A stretch of DNA of 64,000 bases from Bolinopsis microptera (GCF_026151205.1 NC_087077.1:6410483-6474482); one strand, 5' to 3'; shown: positions 11,286 through 23,330, counted from the first letter of the stretch. Numbers and translations: made by a program. Notes: a model not told the origin generated them from the sequence alone.

Positions 11286-11672
11286 AGGTTGAGTGATAAT
11301 ATTAGAATTGCTATACGAGATAATAATAACAGGTTGTTCTTCGGTTTACTGTCTTGCCAAGTGTATGACCAACTTTACATAAAGAGATGTAACAAGTGTC
11401 AAGGCTTTGGTCACTATTCTAAGACTTGTAAAAACGAAGTGTATTGTGGTTTCTGCGCCGCCCCTGGACATGAAACTCAACAATGTGATAATAAGGACAA
11501 CAATTCAGAGGAGAAAAATGATCTAATGCCCACATACTGTTGTATCAACTGCAAAAAGTCTGGCTCACCTGATGATTTATGTAAACATGCTGCATTTTCT
11601 ACTGAGTGTCCTTCTTACCGGATTCAGCAAGAGAAACTTAAAGCCTCCCTATCTTATTATTCAAAAAACTAG
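11286..11672 (+). pseudogene. L2/CR1-like element B, second half of ORF1 (zinc knuckles)
   Basis: This frame continues element B's ORF1 after the insertion of element C. It has two classical zinc knuckles of the form C-x2-C-x4-H-x4-C (CNKCQGFGHYSKTC and CGFCAAPGHETQQC), followed by a third Cys-rich cluster (CCINCKKSG...CKHAAFSTEC). These modules bind nucleic acid in ORF1 proteins of CR1/L2-like elements. ORF2 begins 38 bp after its stop codon. The ORF is not functional here because its N-terminal half lies about 3.2 kb away. Confidence 0.8.
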
Positions 11673-11710
11673 TTTCCTCCAAACCAAAGAAATTGCATCA
11701 ACTTCGATAT

Positions 11711-14539
11711 ATGATCTGGAATGCTAGAAGTCTTAATAATAAGTGTGACGACATTATGTGCTTACTTCAAGACCATGATGTAGACGTTGCTATTGTAACT
11801 GAAACATGGTTATCTGACCAAGCCAATACTACAACAGCAGCAGTTATAAAATCATATGGCTACAGTATTGTTCATGATTTCAGAGCAAACAACAGAGGTG
11901 GTGGCACTGCTCTGATTTACAACATGGCGTTACATTTCTCTGTTGTTAATTTGAAAGTTCCGAACCTGACAACCTTTGAATTCATCGCTGGATCTATAAA
12001 GTGCACTCCTGACATGAAGATCCTTGTCCTATGCATCTATCGAACTGGCCCTGTCTCAAAGAAGTTCTTTGAGGAACTTGATGACTTATTGGGTTCTGCA
12101 AGTCTGAAAAGTGACTATATAATAATTGGAGGAGATTTCAATATTCACACAGAGTCAATTACTGTAAACTCAACTGAACTGCTGCAGACCACCTCATCTT
12201 ATGGTTTCAAGCAACTTATTGAAAATCCAACCCACATGAGTGGAGGAACTATTGACCTGCTCTTTGACCAGAGTAACTTGATTGAAACGTCTACAATTGA
12301 AATCCTGAAAAACTGTACCCTGAGTGATCACTTCCCCATCATATTTGCCACCAAGAAGTTTCAAACTAACCTCAAAGCTCCTAAAACAATCAACACTAGA
12401 CAGCTTAAAACCGTGGATTGTGATCAGTTGGCGATTGATTTACTGATGTGTTCCTCTGACTATGAATTGGCAGACTGCTTTGTTGAATCTTGTGAACAAT
12501 TTTTCCAATGTATTGGTAGTGTCCTCGATGAACATGCACCTTTGGTCCAAAAAACTATAAGCTTTGTTCCCCATGCTCCCTGGTTTGATTCTGCGTACAA
12601 AGATCAAAGGAAACTTAGAAGGAAAGCCAAGAGAACTAAGCATAAAAGTGAGGAGAACAGGATACTCTTTGAAGAGATCCGAGATGAAACAACAAACATG
12701 GCTAATCTTAAAAAACAACAGTATTATAAAGGTTTACTTGACAAAAATCAACATGATGTTAAAGCTATATATAGCATTGTCAATCGTGAGCTTGACAGAC
12801 ATCAGAATACTCCTCTCCCAGAATCAGAAGATGTTTCAAAACTTTGCAGTGATTTTAATCACTATTTCAATGAAAAGATCAAGAACATTAGGAAAGATTT
12901 CCCCAGCATAGAAGATTTTGATGTTGATAAACACATTATGAATCAACAGAACAATTCCAACTGTGAAGGTCGGTTATATGAATTTGAACCATGCACAGAG
13001 GATGAACTGTCTGAAATAATCAAAGAAAGTGGAATCAAGTGTGCACCATCTGATTTTCTTCCAACAACTGTCCTCAAAGACAATATCACAAGTTTCATTC
13101 CTGTCTTGTGCAAACTGGTCAACCAGTCTCTAGCTATGGGCACATTCGACGGTTTGAAGACTGCTGACATTATTCCTACCATCAAGGACCACAAACTTGA
13201 TCCAAATGACTTCAAGAGCTATCGACCTATATCTAACCTCTCTTTTCTGGGTAAACTCATCGAGAGAGTTGTGCTGAAAAGGTTAAATGAACATCTGGCT
13301 AAAAATGATCTCAATGTTCCACAGCAATCTGCCTATAAGAAGTTCCATTCTACTGAGACCATCTTGTTAAAAGTAACAAATGACCTACTGCTGGCATGTG
13401 ATAGCAAATCCTCCACTGTTCTCATGATGCTCGATTTATCTGCAGCCTTTGACACAGTGGAACACAGAAAATTACTCAAAATTCTTTCTGAAGAGATCCA
13501 TATCGGAGGTACTGCTCTTAAATGGTTCAAGAGTTTCCTGGTAGGCCGCACTCAAAGAACCAGAATAGGCTCTTCTACTAGTGATACGATCATTCTAGAA
13601 TTTGGTGTACCTCAAGGTTCTGTGTTAGGACCGGTGCTATTCAACATATACATCAGATCTCTGTATAGGACCATCGAGAAATCTGGATTCAATGTGCAAG
13701 GATATGCAGATGACCACCAGGTATATAGAACTTTCAAACCTTGTGATCAGGTAAATGTTCTGGGCATCCAAATTGTGAATTGTGCTAGGACCATACAGCG
13801 CTGGATGGTTGAATATTGCCTTCAACTTAATCCTGGAAAAACACAAATACTTATCATCGCCTCACCTCAAGTTCTAAACCAGGTCAGTATAGGGGGAGTT
13901 AAGCTATCAAATGATACCTGTATCAGATTTGTCAGCACAACAAAGAACCTTGGTGTTCAAATTGACCATCATCTTACTTTTGAGCCTCAAATCATGTCCC
14001 TCAAAAAGCATTGTTTCAGACTCCTTAGGAATGTTATAAGGAGAAAATATCTCTTTAGTAAAGCTCAGCTCAAGCTTATAATTAACAGCATCATTGTCTG
14101 CAAATTGGACTACTGCAATGCTCTTTATTATGGAATTAGTGACAACCTCATCCACCAACTCCAACTCGTTCAGAATGCAGCTGCTAAAGCTATAGTAGGA
14201 CTATATAAATATGATCATCTAGGAGACACTCTGAAAGACCTTCATTGGCTGCCTATTAGTTACAGAATTCAATATAAGTTATTGCTTCTTGTCTATAAAT
14301 GTCTTAATGGTATGGGACCAGATTGTTTAAGTGATATGTTTAAATATGACAATTATAATCATCTTATCTATTTGACTGAACCAAGAGTATATTCACAGTA
14401 CGGAGAAAGATCGTTTCAGAAAGTTGGCCCTAAATTATGGAATGAGCTGCCTCTTGAAATTAAGAATTGCATGTCACTGGAATCTTTTAAAGTGTATCTG
14501 AAAACGTTTCTTTTTAAACGTGCTTTTGATATTAATTAA
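11711..14539 (+). CDS. L2/CR1-like element B, ORF2: APE endonuclease plus reverse transcriptase
   Basis: The first ATG of the frame is at 11711 (the frame is open from 11693), giving 942 residues. The N-terminal APE-type endonuclease is complete: IWNARSLNNKCDDI, VAIVTETWL, IIGGDFNIHTES, TIDLLF and LSDHFPI. The RT carries DFKSYRPISNLSFLGKLIER, MLDLSAAFDTVEH, FGVPQGSVLGPVLFNIYI and the catalytic YADDHQVY. The C-terminal part (NAAAKAIVGLYKYDHL...LHWLPISYRIQYKLLLLVYKCLNG) is typical of L2/CR1-type elements. The frame is intact to TAA at 14537-14539. With ORF1 split upstream the element as a whole cannot be autonomous, although ORF2 itself looks whole. Confidence 0.92.
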   Translation: MIWNARSLNNKCDDIMCLLQDHDVDVAIVTETWLSDQANTTTAAVIKSYGYSIVHDFRANNRGGGTALIYNMALHFSVVNLKVPNLTTFEFIAGSIKCTPDMKILVLCIYRTGPVSKKFFEELDDLLGSASLKSDYIIIGGDFNIHTESITVNSTELLQTTSSYGFKQLIENPTHMSGGTIDLLFDQSNLIETSTIEILKNCTLSDHFPIIFATKKFQTNLKAPKTINTRQLKTVDCDQLAIDLLMCSSDYELADCFVESCEQFFQCIGSVLDEHAPLVQKTISFVPHAPWFDSAYKDQRKLRRKAKRTKHKSEENRILFEEIRDETTNMANLKKQQYYKGLLDKNQHDVKAIYSIVNRELDRHQNTPLPESEDVSKLCSDFNHYFNEKIKNIRKDFPSIEDFDVDKHIMNQQNNSNCEGRLYEFEPCTEDELSEIIKESGIKCAPSDFLPTTVLKDNITSFIPVLCKLVNQSLAMGTFDGLKTADIIPTIKDHKLDPNDFKSYRPISNLSFLGKLIERVVLKRLNEHLAKNDLNVPQQSAYKKFHSTETILLKVTNDLLLACDSKSSTVLMMLDLSAAFDTVEHRKLLKILSEEIHIGGTALKWFKSFLVGRTQRTRIGSSTSDTIILEFGVPQGSVLGPVLFNIYIRSLYRTIEKSGFNVQGYADDHQVYRTFKPCDQVNVLGIQIVNCARTIQRWMVEYCLQLNPGKTQILIIASPQVLNQVSIGGVKLSNDTCIRFVSTTKNLGVQIDHHLTFEPQIMSLKKHCFRLLRNVIRRKYLFSKAQLKLIINSIIVCKLDYCNALYYGISDNLIHQLQLVQNAAAKAIVGLYKYDHLGDTLKDLHWLPISYRIQYKLLLLVYKCLNGMGPDCLSDMFKYDNYNHLIYLTEPRVYSQYGERSFQKVGPKLWNELPLEIKNCMSLESFKVYLKTFLFKRAFDIN

Positions 14540-14752
14540 TTTACTATTTTTTCAACGTTTCTACTGTTAAGTGCATACCCTTAACCTTGTAATTAAGTGT
14601 ATCAAGTCTTTACAATTTTCTATGGTTTGGAACCTAAATGTGGATTGCTTTTCAGGTTTTCTTGTATCCTGACTTGTTTTCGTGGCACACCTGTGCATTT
14701 TAAGTTGTTGTGCCACTATAATCTATAAGTTTAAATTATTATTATTATTATT
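14540..14752 (+). mobile_element. Element B 3' UTR with ATT-repeat tail
   Basis: The short 3' untranslated region ends in an (ATT)n run at about 14734-14752. Short microsatellite tails of this kind are usual for CR1/L2-like non-LTR elements and mark the 3' boundary. Confidence 0.75.
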
Positions 14753-17219
14753 AGTAAGCCAACATCCTGAACCTTTCTCTTTGATGAACTGGAGAGATTA
14801 AAATTGATTTTGTGGTCCGAAAGCATTTGAAAATTGCTACCATTTGAGTGGAAATCTGGGCTCTTACAGTAGGCTATACAATGAAAGAAAATTGCATGGA
14901 TTGCTCTTGCTGTGTCAGTAACTTTGGTAGGGTCTAGAGTTTTTTGGAGAGCAAACCGGTTAGGTCAATGATGTTTTTGGGATGGAAGTTAAATTTTTTT
15001 AGAGTGAAATTTTGAGTAGAGTGAACAGTCAATTGAGACATGATTTTTGTCCTCAATAGGTTAAAGCTTTTGCTGAAAAATCAGTAAATGTACCATCGAT
15101 TTTCTATTGGTACAAGGGGGGTTTCGTATCGGCCCCTCTCGATGTACAGGTTTTGGCAGCTAATACGAAACCTTATTATTAGCTTTTTCGAGCATCAGGG
15201 ATCTTGATCGTTAGTAGATATTTTTTCTGGTTCGAAGTCATGTCTGATTTCGAAGATTATGAGTGGGTGAAGTTATTAAATTTGCTTTTCAAATCTTCTT
15301 TTGTGAGAAGATTGGAGATGTTGGCATACCAAGGAAGGCTCAGCATGATCTGCTCGTGAAACGCAGCAGAGAGTAGTTTGTTTTCGGTGCTTGAGCGAAA
15401 TGTTTCATTAGCAGGAGCTTTCAAAATTTCAGCTCATTGTTTAAGTGGTTTTATTTCGTGGTTTGTTTAAAGCAGTGGTTATTTACATCTTTGTATATAA
15501 CCACTGCAACTGCACTGTACACATCTTGAATACTGTGTACACTGTACAGTTGTGGAATCCATCTGCTGCTCATGGTAGTTGGCGAATCATCCTTGAGTAG
15601 GAAGCTGTCCAACGCTGGTTCACCCAGTTAATCGAGGGTATTGGCACACTGCCATACAGCAGCAGGTTAGAAATTCTGAATTTAACTACATTAGCTTATA
15701 GAAAAATCCGTGGAGATCTTATAGAAACCTTTTAAATATTCAGTGGTTTAGTAGAATATGAAACTTAAGATATTTTCAATATTAGTAGATCAGGTATGAA
15801 TAATGAATATTGTTTCAAAGATAAAGTGCAATATTAAAAGCTCCAAATTAAGGAATCTTCGTAATTATATAAAGCTTTTCTTTGTGGGAGAGTTATACCT
15901 TATTAGAATGCTCTACCAGTGGATGTTAAGAACTCTTATAGTGTAAATGATTTTATAATGATAAATCTAGAATATTTAAAAAAGGATTGTATTAAAAAGG
16001 AATATATTGTGATCATAATCATTGGGAAGTGTCGGATGAGGTGATTTGAGTAGAATTGATAGAGACAATTATTTGGAGAATAAAAGTAAGCACAATTTGT
16101 ATCTGTGCTTTCATCCTTATTTAGCAAAGAAGAAGACCTTATTAACTTAAATTAGGTCATTTTTGGTCTATTTTATTAAAATTATTAATAAAGTTTTACA
16201 ATTTGTGATACAACGTTTTTTTATTTATTGTCTTGTGATTAATAAAGAAGCTTCTTTTATGTCTTGTCTGGTGTGATATAATAGTTCTGTAATATTGTTA
16301 TACAGATGATTTGTTTGTTGGAATATTATGTCTTGTCTGCTGTGACATAAAATGTTTATTTTATCTTTTTTTCTATTTTTCTACCCGTTGTGGTTTCAGA
16401 TGTTTGGAGTTTAGTAAGCTTACAGGTTACTTCAGTGCACAATTGAGATTCAAAATGGGGTGTTTAGGAGAGCAAATTTTAGGCTGCGGGAAAGTTTAAA
16501 TTTATCCCTTTTGAACCTCTCATTTAAAAATGTGGTAGGAACAGCCATTTATTTGTTTAATTTGGCTGTTCTGATCATGTGCTATTGGTTGTGAATGGCA
16601 ATCAAATTTTTGAAATTTATCTAAACAGTTTTAAAACTTGAACCAGAACCAGATATTGTAGCCTGATTTGTGGTTGGTTCATAGTCTAGTGACAGTAATA
16701 GAGCTATAAAACAATGTTATGGTATCTACAAATCGGTTATCTACACAATAGGTCTTACAATCAAATTGTGATGTAGTTTCTATTACTAGTAAGAGATGAT
16801 TTTACTAATCCAATTTCCAGCATGTTCAGAATCCAGAGTTTTATATTTAAAAATTTGTGATAGTGCTGTAACAGTGTTGTGACTTGTGACAGTGCTGAAC
16901 AGATGCAGATGGGCAAGTGTTACTTTTACCCTGTATTCACACTCTGTAATAATCACCTGGGGATGTTCTTAAAGATTCAGAGTTTTCGGGACTAAAACCG
17001 TTGCATTACTGTGATAGTCTTGTGATGCTGATAGTAAACTGTTGCGACACTGTAGCTGTACTAGTGTCTAGTATATTCTGTTCCAATGTTATTGCTAAAA
17101 TTATTTTATGACAGTTTCAATTTCTCTGACTACTAGTACTGAGAAACAAGGTATAATATGTACAACTCCCTATAGCAACTAACAACCAGCTGTTGATACC
17201 TGAAGCTGTCCCAGACATA
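14753..17219. other. Non-coding region, no recognisable gene
   Basis: About 2.5 kb of AT-rich DNA without a convincing exon, RNA gene or transposon protein. It contains short hairpin-forming stretches, for example at 15,478-15,555 around ATATAACCACTG and the TGTACA words. Confidence 0.5.
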
Positions 17220-17234
17220 ATGGATTCCAACAAG
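17220..17234 (+). CDS. Candidate alternative first coding exon of the septin gene (MDSNK)
   Basis: An ATG at 17220 is followed after five codons (MDSNK) by a strong 5' splice site, AAG|GTAAGT. The exon ends in phase 0 and the septin common exon at 27,015 begins in phase 0, so splicing would give a 401-residue short isoform. Genes of the SEPT9 type commonly use alternative 5' exons. The evidence is only the ATG, the donor and the phase, so it needs transcript support. Confidence 0.35.
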
Positions 17235-18960
17235 GTAAGTTAACATCATCCTCACACCGGTGTGGGGGAGGGTTGGGGGTTCTCTCACATTTTCATCTTT
17301 CCAAGGTTTAATTTATCAACACTACTACAGGAGGGGGGGGGGGGGGGTTCTGTACCCCCTTATAACTTATTACAGTAAAACCCTGATTTACTGTAGCCAT
17401 TTCCTTTCCCCAAATAGGGTGTAACATACATATTTGGGTGTAACATACATATTACAAAAATCCTGATTTACCGCGTTTTTTTACAAACTGCTGCTTTTAA
17501 GAGACGGTTTATTGAAAACACCCATGAACAGAGGGATACCCCCCCACCCACAACAGAATTAAATCTCCTTACTTGCATGATCCTCTTGTAAACACTAAAG
17601 CCCACATTTAACCTTCTTCATTGTTCATAGACCTTTTAATTGATGCCAGACAAAAACCAAGGTTTTGCACCAAATCTCTCAATTTTGAGGTTTTTTAACT
17701 TTTGAAAATGATGCAAATCATCAGTTATAGCTATAACTGATGATTTGCATCATTTTCAAAAGTTAAAAAACCTCAAAATTGACTATATATAGTTAACATC
17801 ATCTTGCCGTTTGTCTTACCATTGCATTATCGATAGTATGTAATGTTACTCATCTTTTGGCAGGTTACTTTTAGAAGTAACAGCAATTAGTTCTTCCTGT
17901 TGTCAAGAATTGAGCTGCAAACCTAATTGAATTAAATGAAGCTGCAATTTTAGTGCATCACATAAGCTGCTGTCTTATTTGTGCCATTTTCTTTAAACTT
18001 GTGTGGAGATAGTATTTGGAACTTTAAAAATTGTTGTGAAATAGATTAAGTGTTTGCATCTTCTAATTAGTTACAATTAGTGATTTGAGTACGTCTCCAC
18101 CTGTAACTGTGTAAAACTTGTAATTTGAGAGTAAAAGAATGCGTTGAAATCTAGAGCGTGGTTACCAAGGTGACCTCCAGGCTAATTAGAGACTGATCAC
18201 TAATTACTGCTGCTTTATCTTTATCGTACGTGAAAATACCAAACATATTAAATTACCACTTTTTACTGTCGCCTTATAATTCATCAAAATATTTTGGGAA
18301 TTTGTAATATTTTGAATTTGGTTGCCTCTTGTTGACATTATTTAGTTTGTGTTAAATCGTTATTAAAAAGGATTAAGTAATGCGAGTTTGCTTTGAAACG
18401 TTTTTTTTACACTGTCAAACTATATCTTGTTGAATTTAACCTCCTAATGTTGTATTATACAACTCTATATAACTAGGGCTGCTAGGTACTTCTAGTAGTA
18501 GGATTTACTAGTGTTATACTAGTAGTAGTGTTAGCAGAACCCGCCATTTGTATAAACTTGTAGAATACACGTAATATTGTATAATGATCTAATAGCTCCA
18601 CAATAGCTCGCCCCTAACGAACATACTCATTACAGCTGTACACTAATTGCCCACTGATTATCATATAATCTATGTACAACTAAAGATGGGTTTCTAATAA
18701 TCACGTGATGATTAGTTCTAACTAATGTCACGTGGTGCCCATATAAGGAGATACTCTCAGCTTATTAATCTGGTTAAGTGCCCGTATATGGTATAATGTA
18801 GTCCTCGCTACAGGACCTATTACCACTCCCTCCTACTATGTATATAATGCTTGTTATCGTGTAATACGACCACTGCTGCCATCTTATCTAATTCCAACCC
18901 AAAGTAAAAATATGTAGACATTCTTTAAATCCTTACCATTCTGAGAGGATACCTACTTCA

Positions 18961-18962
<2 letters not shown>
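17235..18962. other. Non-coding region with a short poly-G run and a CArG-containing segment
   Basis: No exon is seen. A G-run lies at about 17,331-17,347. At about 18,731 the text TCACGTGGTGCCCATATAAG places an E-box next to a CArG box. The same GCCCATATAAGGAG word recurs in minisatellites at 35.5 and 36.2 kb. The perfect palindrome at 17,679 is listed separately. Confidence 0.5.
17679..17782. repeat. Perfect 104-bp palindrome
   Basis: Two 52-bp arms (17679-17730 and 17731-17782) are exact reverse complements with no spacer; the centre is ATAGCTAT. As RNA it would form a long perfect hairpin and as DNA a cruciform. Confidence 0.93.
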
Positions 18963-19017
<55 letters not shown>

Positions 19018-19210
19018 TTCAGAGGGGGGTGTGACACTTCAGAGGGGGGGGTGACACTTCAGACTTCAGAGGGGGGGGGGGTGACCACTTCAGAGGGGGG
19101 GGGGGGTGGTGACACTTCAGAGGGGGGGGGGGGGGGGGGGGGGGGGGGGTGGTGGGGTGACACTTCAGAGGGGGGGGGGGGGGTGACACTTCAGAGGGGG
19201 GGGGGGTGAC
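18963..19210. repeat. Poly-G tract and degenerate poly-G / CACTTCAGA satellite
   Basis: A run of 52 consecutive G at 18963-19014 is followed by about seven units of the form GTGACACTTCAGA plus a variable G-run (7 to more than 20 G) up to 19210. The units differ mainly in G-run length, which suggests slippage. The plus strand has strong G-quadruplex potential. A proline-rich reverse-strand reading frame here is an artefact of the repeat. Confidence 0.92.
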
Positions 19211-20244
19211 ACCTCTCAGTACCCCTCCTTCTGAAACATGCTGGGAACTAAACATCTGCTTCCTGGTTAAATTATCACCTAACAGACACATTTGCAGTCA
19301 CACCAAGTCACCATGTTTACACAATGCATCAGGATTATAATATCTCAGAAACCTCCGAGGTTTGCTCATTATTTCCTTCTCTCCCCCCCCTCCCCCCCCC
19401 CCCCCTTTGTTATTTACATACTAGCTTTAACGTTGGTATGTTAGTGTTTACTGGTTTACCGTTCTGCCGTTGCTTTACAATCGTGAGAGATGTCAGATGT
19501 GCCAACTAGAATCTTCTGGTACATTTGTAGAGTTCCACCCTTTCATGCATGTTCAGAGCTTTTCATTTTATAATCTTTATTTTGGGAAGTTTTCTAGGAG
19601 TAGTGTGACAACACTCACACAGTTCAGTCTCGTATCGCTACTTATGATCTCATAGCTGCTGATGACACCTTATCAAATACCTTCTTGAAGTGTTCCTTGA
19701 TAAACCTCTTGAGGTGCAATAACTTTTCTAACGTTAAGAGTAAATATTCTCCAGCTATCATTTTATAACGTTATAGTAAATCTTCTCCTACAATAGCGTT
19801 TATAATAACGTTAATTGTAAATTTTCCAGCATTGCTTAATCTGTTTGTTTCACTAATTTTGGGTGACAACTGCTGTTCAGCTCTTGACATGACATCATGA
19901 TTCTATTATTGAGCCAGAAAGAATTCAATAAGGCGGGCCTGTAGTTTTAACAAATACTGTTTAAATCGTGAATAAAATATAAAATATTCTCAATTTAGTT
20001 ATCGAAGGAAGCTGCAAAAGTTGCACCTGGTTTGATAGATACATTCTTCAGCAGTGATTACCAAAAGAGTTGCTGTGATACCATTCAATGAAAGCATCTC
20101 CTTTATTCTGAAATTATTCTTAAAAGATTGAGTTGTTTGTACGAGATAGTGTTAGACGTTAGTTGGTTCAGTAAAGGAAACAGCCGCGGTTAATCGGGCC
20201 TAATATCTAATAACCCTGACTTGGCCATGTGTAACACTTACTTT
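19211..20244. other. Non-coding region
   Basis: No coding or RNA signal. It includes a C-rich stretch at 19,383-19,405 and plain AT-rich sequence. Confidence 0.5.
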
Positions 20245-21093
20245 GTTACTTTGTAGGGCTTCATAGAATCCTCTATCGGGCCATCGAAAAAGTCGACCCT
20301 CCGGACAGTGTAGAAACTGTTTTATCACCACTCCAATCAAGCAAGGAGTTTCCATTCCGACGGCTGTATCCTGGAGCTGGAGGCTCGTCCGGAAATGACT
20401 TCACAAAGTTCGTTAAAGCTACTTTGAATTGCATAGGATCCTCGATGGTGTGCATATGTGTTGAGATTACATTCCATAATCGAGGTCCAGTGACTGCAAA
20501 TGAGTTGTCATGTAGTGCTTGATTACGTTGACTGCTGGACTTAGCTATACTGGGCACAACTGCTTTTTGACCATGTCTGAGAGTCACCGAGAACTGGATA
20601 CCAATATCATTAGGGCACTTGCAATGCAGAACTTTCCACATGTTGATGATTAAATACCGTTCTCTTCTTCTTTGCAATGACATCAGATCTAGGGCCTTTA
20701 ATCTCTGCCAGTAGTTAAGGTGCTGGGTGCCATCTATTTTCGATGTAAACGTACGCTGAATCCCTTCTAGCTGTTGGATGTCCTTGTTCTTAGAGCAATT
20801 CCACAGAGGACAGCAATACTCCAGAGACTTCTAACGAGAGACTTGTACAGAGTCATCATGGTGGCTCTGTCTCTCGTTTTGAACGCACTTAGCACCCAAG
20901 AAGCAACTTTTCCTGCGCGTTCAGCTATCCTGTTGTCGTGTGGGGTCCAGGACAAATCAGCGGAAACTGTCACTCCTAGATCTTTCACCGTTTGAGTGGG
21001 GTACAGCATGTTTCCGTTAGACACTTCATATGTTTGAGCTTGGATGGCGACAGTAACCATGGTAACATGGTTCTTGTGTAACACAGTAACCAT
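20245..21093 (-). pseudogene. CR1/Jockey-like LINE fragment, end of the reverse transcriptase
   Basis: On the minus strand two overlapping frames encode the C-terminal end of a non-LTR reverse transcriptase. The first reads VKDLGVTVSADLSWTPHDNR...TMMTLYKSLVRS. After a one-base frameshift near 20,830 the second reads EYCCPLWNCSKNKDIQQLEG...RRRERYLIINMWKVLHC...FAVTGPRLWNVI and stops at 20273-20275. No catalytic RT motif remains, so the copy is 5'-truncated and dead. A duplicated AGTAACCATGG word at 21,052-21,105 lies at the truncated end. Confidence 0.8.
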
Positions 21094-22282
21094 GGCATGG
21101 TAACATGGCCTGGTTCTTGTGTTTTATCTCGCTCTTATTTAATTACCCATTCTCACGTATTATACCTTTCATCTCAATTCTTAGATTTGATACAAATTTC
21201 ATTATTCCTATCGCTGATGGTGCTCTGTCTTTGATTAATTGTCCGGATTCAATGATTTTTAAATGTGTCTACATGCTGCTATTAGTGCAATAGAACTTAG
21301 TTACTTCTATTGAGCTCTTTGTGCGTGACTTTCTGACCTCTGTACCCAATATTGGATATTTTCATAACTTTCGGTTCTATATTTAAAGGCTTGAGAGGAA
21401 TTTAGAGAATCTTAGAATGTAATTTGTCAAAAGAATGTTACTATTACATAGCTCAGACTACACCGAGTTAATGAAGACACGTGTGAGCTACAATTTCACG
21501 GAGGCATGTTTTGTTGAACATTTATTGTGTAATTAAAAGCTTCCTCACCGTCTTTTAACATATAAGTTAAAAGTTAAATCTAGCTCCCTGCGTGACATCA
21601 AGATAAGCTCTCTATATCTTACACTCTAGTGCAAATGTCACTACATTGTCTAGACTATTAGAGTTTGTTTAACAGTATATTCCCTACAAGTTACCTTGTT
21701 ACCCCACATTGCCAGCTCACATTTCACTCCACAATTACCCATTATCTAGGCTCTCTCTCTCTCTCTGGATTATCTTATACTGATCATGTGCGTTCCACAA
21801 ATTTGTCTTATAATTCTAGACTGAATTACAGTAAGCTAACCCGTGAATTTCACCCCCTCTTACTGACTACAGATTCCTAACCTTTCCATCATCTTCCAGC
21901 CACGAACTGGGGATAATACACAACCTCCCACTCCAACCTTATCTGTGGATAATATATAGTGTTATATATTCTATATAGAGTGCCTGATATTACATACCTG
22001 GTCCCCGTCGGCCGTCAGTGTTTAACATTGCGGGTATGTTTAATTAGACCTGCTGATAAGAGTGCGAGAGAGCGCGGTATTTGGACGTGTTTTGGAGTGT
22101 GTTTGGCTCACCTTTCAAAAATATTTTGCTTCCCGGTAGTCCTAGCCAAAATTTCCCACCAGGCTGCTCGAGTGGATCCCGAATTTTCTCAAGCGGATCC
22201 CGAGTTTTTTCAATTTCTCACAAATTTCCCGGTAAATCGACAACAAAAAATGCCGTTTCCCGGTTTTGAAAGATAAGTTTGC
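21094..22282. other. Non-coding region
   Basis: No supported gene. A short (TC)n lies near 21,750. Around 22,120-22,270 a TTCCCGGTA-rich segment recurs in weaker form at 62,800-62,860, suggesting a dispersed repeat. Confidence 0.45.
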
Positions 22283-22650
22283 AAGGTTACCCACGTTACC
22301 CGCCTGTTGCTAGGCTACCCCCGTTACCCATATGTTGCTAGGTTAACCCCGTTACCCATCTGTTGCCAGGCTATCCCCGTTACCCATCTGTTGTTAGGTT
22401 ACCCCCGTTACCCATCTGTTGCTAGGTTACCCCCCTTACCAATCTGTCGCTAGACGCTAGGTTACCCCCGTCACCCATCTGTTGCTAGGTTACCCCCGTT
22501 GCCCATCTGTTGCTAGGTTACCCCCGTTACCCATCTGTTGCTAGGTTACCCCCGTTACCCATCTGTTGCTAGGTTACCCCCGTTACCCATCTGTTGCTAG
22601 GTTACCCCCGTTTCCCATCTGTTGCTAGGCTACCCCCGTTACTCGCCTGT
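22283..22650. repeat. 28-bp minisatellite, about 13 copies
   Basis: Tandem copies of a 28-bp unit containing GTTGCTAGGTTACCCCCGTT and ending in ACCCATCT, with a few point variants and one unit expanded near 22,450. Confidence 0.92.
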
Positions 22651-23140
22651 CTAATAGTAATACTGTAGTAGTGTAGTATCTCTCCACAGCTGGTTCTAAT
22701 GATATGGTGCTATTGGGCTACTCCTTCCTCCCTACTACCACCCTAACTTGTCTCCTGATTTTAAATTGTTTGTTTTTAAGGGTTCTCTCTCTATCCGACT
22801 ATGTTGTATGGCCTCCCTCGCGTTACGTAATGATTAACCCTGAGTTTTAAAGACTGAAGGGTGTATCTCGGGCACGCTCCAGCTGTTTAACCTGTGTATC
22901 TCGGGCACGCTCCACCAGCTGTTTAACCTTCCCTACTTCTTCCTACACTACAGCTTGTTTAAAGTGTTCCACTTGTTCCTACACACACATACTGTCCTCT
23001 TATTATTATATATTTGTTAAAACCTTGCCAATTTCCGGACCCGGACCACCTACCTGAAACTAGAAACTGAATATTAGAGCGTGATGTCATTACCACCTCT
23101 CATTTGAGTTAACTCGAGTTGTGGAGCCTGTTTCGTCCCG

Positions 23141-23330
23141 GCTATCCCAATCCGACTTTTAGTTTCATAACTAGTTTGCGTTGTTATTTTCCCTGTCTTG
23201 TAGGGTTGAAGGCTTCCCAATCCGACTTTTAGTTTCATAACTAGTTTGCGTTGTTATTTTCCGAATCCGACTTTTAGTTTTATAACTAGTTTGCGTTGTT
23301 ATTCTCCCTGTCTTGTAGGGTTGTAGACGA
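23141..23330. repeat. Tandem repeat, about 65-75 bp, roughly three copies
   Basis: Three copies begin with (C)CGACTTTTAGTTTCATAAC and continue through GTTTGCGTTGTTATT. The middle copy is shorter and lacks the CCCTGTCTTGTAGGGTTG tail. Confidence 0.85.

Noticed and set aside
19019-19291. Proline-rich minus-strand reading frame
   Set aside because: It is a translation of the poly-G/CACTTCAGA satellite; no other coding evidence.
20774-20995. Plus-strand frame opposite the LINE fragment
   Set aside because: It is the antisense shadow of the minus-strand RT C-terminal region.
22283-22650. CRISPR-like regular repeats
   Set aside because: Units are contiguous tandem copies without unique spacers, and the genome is animal.
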